Shown here piece by piece: positions 62,858 through 64,000 of a stretch of 64,000 bases of DNA (its first letter is position 1; every line of letters starts with the position of its first letter). Below the pieces are notes generated by a model that did not search any database, had not been told where the DNA came from, and saw only the letters and a list, made by a program, of their open reading frames with translations. The stretch comes from Treponema sp. GTDB lineage: Bacteria > Spirochaetota > Spirochaetia > Treponematales > Breznakiellaceae. Both the position numbers and the translations under genes were made by a program. The stretch covers positions 1-64,000 of the forward strand of contig WRKT01000010.1 in the NCBI GenBank assembly GCA_009777995.1. The letters are read 5' to 3'.

Positions 62858-64000
62858 ATGAAAAGAGAAGTGATACTTGCAGGTGCATGCAGAACAGCGA
62901 TTGGAAGTTTTCAAGGCTCTTTAGCAGGAGTTTCTGCTGTTGAGTTAGGTGCTATTGTAATAAAGGAAGCTGTTGTAAGGGCGGGATTAAAACCTGAACA
63001 GGTGGATGAAGTGCTTATGGGCTGTATCTTGCAGGCAGGGCTCGGGCAGGGCGTGGCCCGCCAGGCTTCCGTGAAGGCAGGGCTCCCTGTCACAGTTCCT
63101 GCGATGACAATTAATAACCTCTGCGGCTCAGGGCTCTATGCAGTAAAACTTGCGGCAGAAATTATCGCAGCAGGAGAAGCAGACATTATCGTAGCAGGGG
63201 GTACTGAAAACATGTCAGCCTCCCCATATTTACTCCCCCAGGCAAGAACAGGCTATCGCATGGGAGACGGCGCAATTATCGACAGCATGATAAAGGATGC
63301 CCTGACAGATGCCTTTAATAATTACCATATGGGTATTACAGCAGAAAATCTTGCAGAGAAATATAAGATTACGAAGGAAGAGCAGGATGAGTTTGCCGCC
63401 CTTAGCCAGCAGAAGTGTGAGAAGGCAATTAACGAGGGCAAGTTCAAAGAAGAAATAGTAAGAGTAGATGTGAAAGTAAAAAAGGAGACTATCCCCTTTG
63501 AAGTTGATGAGTATCCGAGGAAAGGTGTTACAACAGAGAGCCTCTCAGGGCTTAGACCTGCTTTCAAAAGTGAAGGAGGCACCGTAACTGCTGCAAATGC
63601 ATCGGGCATTAATGACGGGGCTGCTGCCATCGTGGTTATGAGCGCAGAAAAGGCAAAGGAAGTTGGCGTTAAACCTCTTGCACGTTTTATCGCAGGCTCC
63701 TGGGCAGGGGTAGACCCTGCAATAATGGGGATAGGCCCTGTGGCAGCCGTAGAGAAACTCTTAAAGAAGACTTCCCTCTCAATTGGGGACTTTGATTTAA
63801 TCGAAGCAAACGAGGCCTTTGCAGCACAGGCCCTTGCAGTCGGAAAAGACTTAAAGTGGGATTCGAGCCGTGTGAACGTAAACGGAGGAGCGATTGCCCT
63901 CGGGCATCCTGTAGGAGCATCGGGTGCAAGGATACTTGTTACCCTGCTTTACGAGTTAAAACGGAGAGGTGCCAAGAAGGGCCTTGCAACTTTATGCGTT
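62858..64000 (+). CDS. atoB: Acetyl-CoA acetyltransferase (thiolase), truncated at window edge
   Basis: 381 codons visible, still open at the last base; a full thiolase has about 390-395, so little is missing. Cys89 in NNLCGSG is the acyl-accepting nucleophile, [17 protein letters not shown] and [21 protein letters not shown] (catalytic His) are present; the final CxG block is cut at LCV. Condenses two acetyl-CoA to acetoacetyl-CoA or the reverse. ATAGGAGATAATT precedes the ATG. Confidence 0.95.
   Translation, partial: MKREVILAGACRTAIGSFQGSLAGVSAVELGAIVIKEAVVRAGLKPEQVDEVLMGCILQAGLGQGVARQASVKAGLPVTVPAMTINNLCGSGLYAVKLAAEIIAAGEADIIVAGGTENMSASPYLLPQARTGYRMGDGAIIDSMIKDALTDAFNNYHMGITAENLAEKYKITKEEQDEFAALSQQKCEKAINEGKFKEEIVRVDVKVKKETIPFEVDEYPRKGVTTESLSGLRPAFKSEGGTVTAANASGINDGAAAIVVMSAEKAKEVGVKPLARFIAGSWAGVDPAIMGIGPVAAVEKLLKKTSLSIGDFDLIEANEAFAAQALAVGKDLKWDSSRVNVNGGAIALGHPVGASGARILVTLLYELKRRGAKKGLATLCV

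Noticed and set aside
1-64000. tRNA, rRNA, insertion sequences and integrases
   Set aside because: I looked through all intergenic stretches and found no cloverleaf sequence, rRNA segment, transposase or att-like duplication.

Overview
The window looks like a chromosome segment of a spirochaete, probably Spirochaetales and Treponema-like. The inference rests on several spirochaete-style gene products: an omega-like rpoZ beginning MIFPLEKLI, a tiny AURKAIP1/COX24-type basic protein in front of dxs, MotA/MotB with a PilZ-like protein and TPR proteins, and a DUF2225 protein. The taxonomic call is inference, since no rRNA or tRNA gene is present. Coding density is very high: no gene-free stretch exceeds 300 bases, and most neighbours overlap by 1 to 17 bases. 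The organism appears to be a diderm amino-acid and peptide fermenter.

Layout. 55-4101 (minus): an AT-rich accessory block with diaminopropionate ammonia-lyase, a beta-lactamase-fold serine hydrolase and an AraC regulator. 4287-12412 (minus): oppB-oppC-oppA-oppD-oppF-tldD-pmbA, a peptide importer joined to the TldD/TldE protease pair. 12477-19215: a small coiled-coil protein and a SpoIIE-type phosphatase diverge from motA-motB, followed by a PilZ-like protein, a TPR protein and an iron-sulfur aldo/keto reductase. 19212-24092: a surface-glycan group (GT2, methyltransferase, YfhO, and a GtrA gene that has no ordinary start codon). 24096-28461: M20 peptidase, Lon and an m5C RNA methyltransferase.

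28456-36922 (minus) is one long operon: COX24-like protein, dxs, cdaA, cdaR, acpS, DUF2225, truA, btuF, btuC, btuD. Back to back with it, 37081-44853 (plus) holds korD-A-B-C, both subunits of methylmalonyl-CoA mutase, meaB, the epimerase and a carboxyltransferase. Read in order these convert 2-oxoglutarate to propionyl-CoA, and the neighbouring B12 importer would supply the mutase cofactor. 44822-47600 (minus): HPt protein, HD-GYP response regulator, rpoZ, miaA.

47647-61407 is the most unusual part: two parallel envelope-export cassettes. One has a LolD-like ATPase, two FtsX-type permeases, a LolA-like protein and a beta-barrel. The other has an RND/MMPL pump, a second LolA-like protein and another beta-barrel. 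Between them lie a PstS-like lipoprotein, a stomatin-type SPFH protein, a FliG-like fragment and a GntR/YtrA-type regulator. The promoters of the ABC cassette and of the GntR gene share a 50-bp element (44 of 50 positions identical) with two CTAGTACAAT sites 20 bp apart. Three copies of a CACGGAG-type inverted repeat sit between genes at 45.8, 48.8 and 49.7 kb. The window ends in atoD-atoA-atoB (CoA-transferase and a truncated thiolase).
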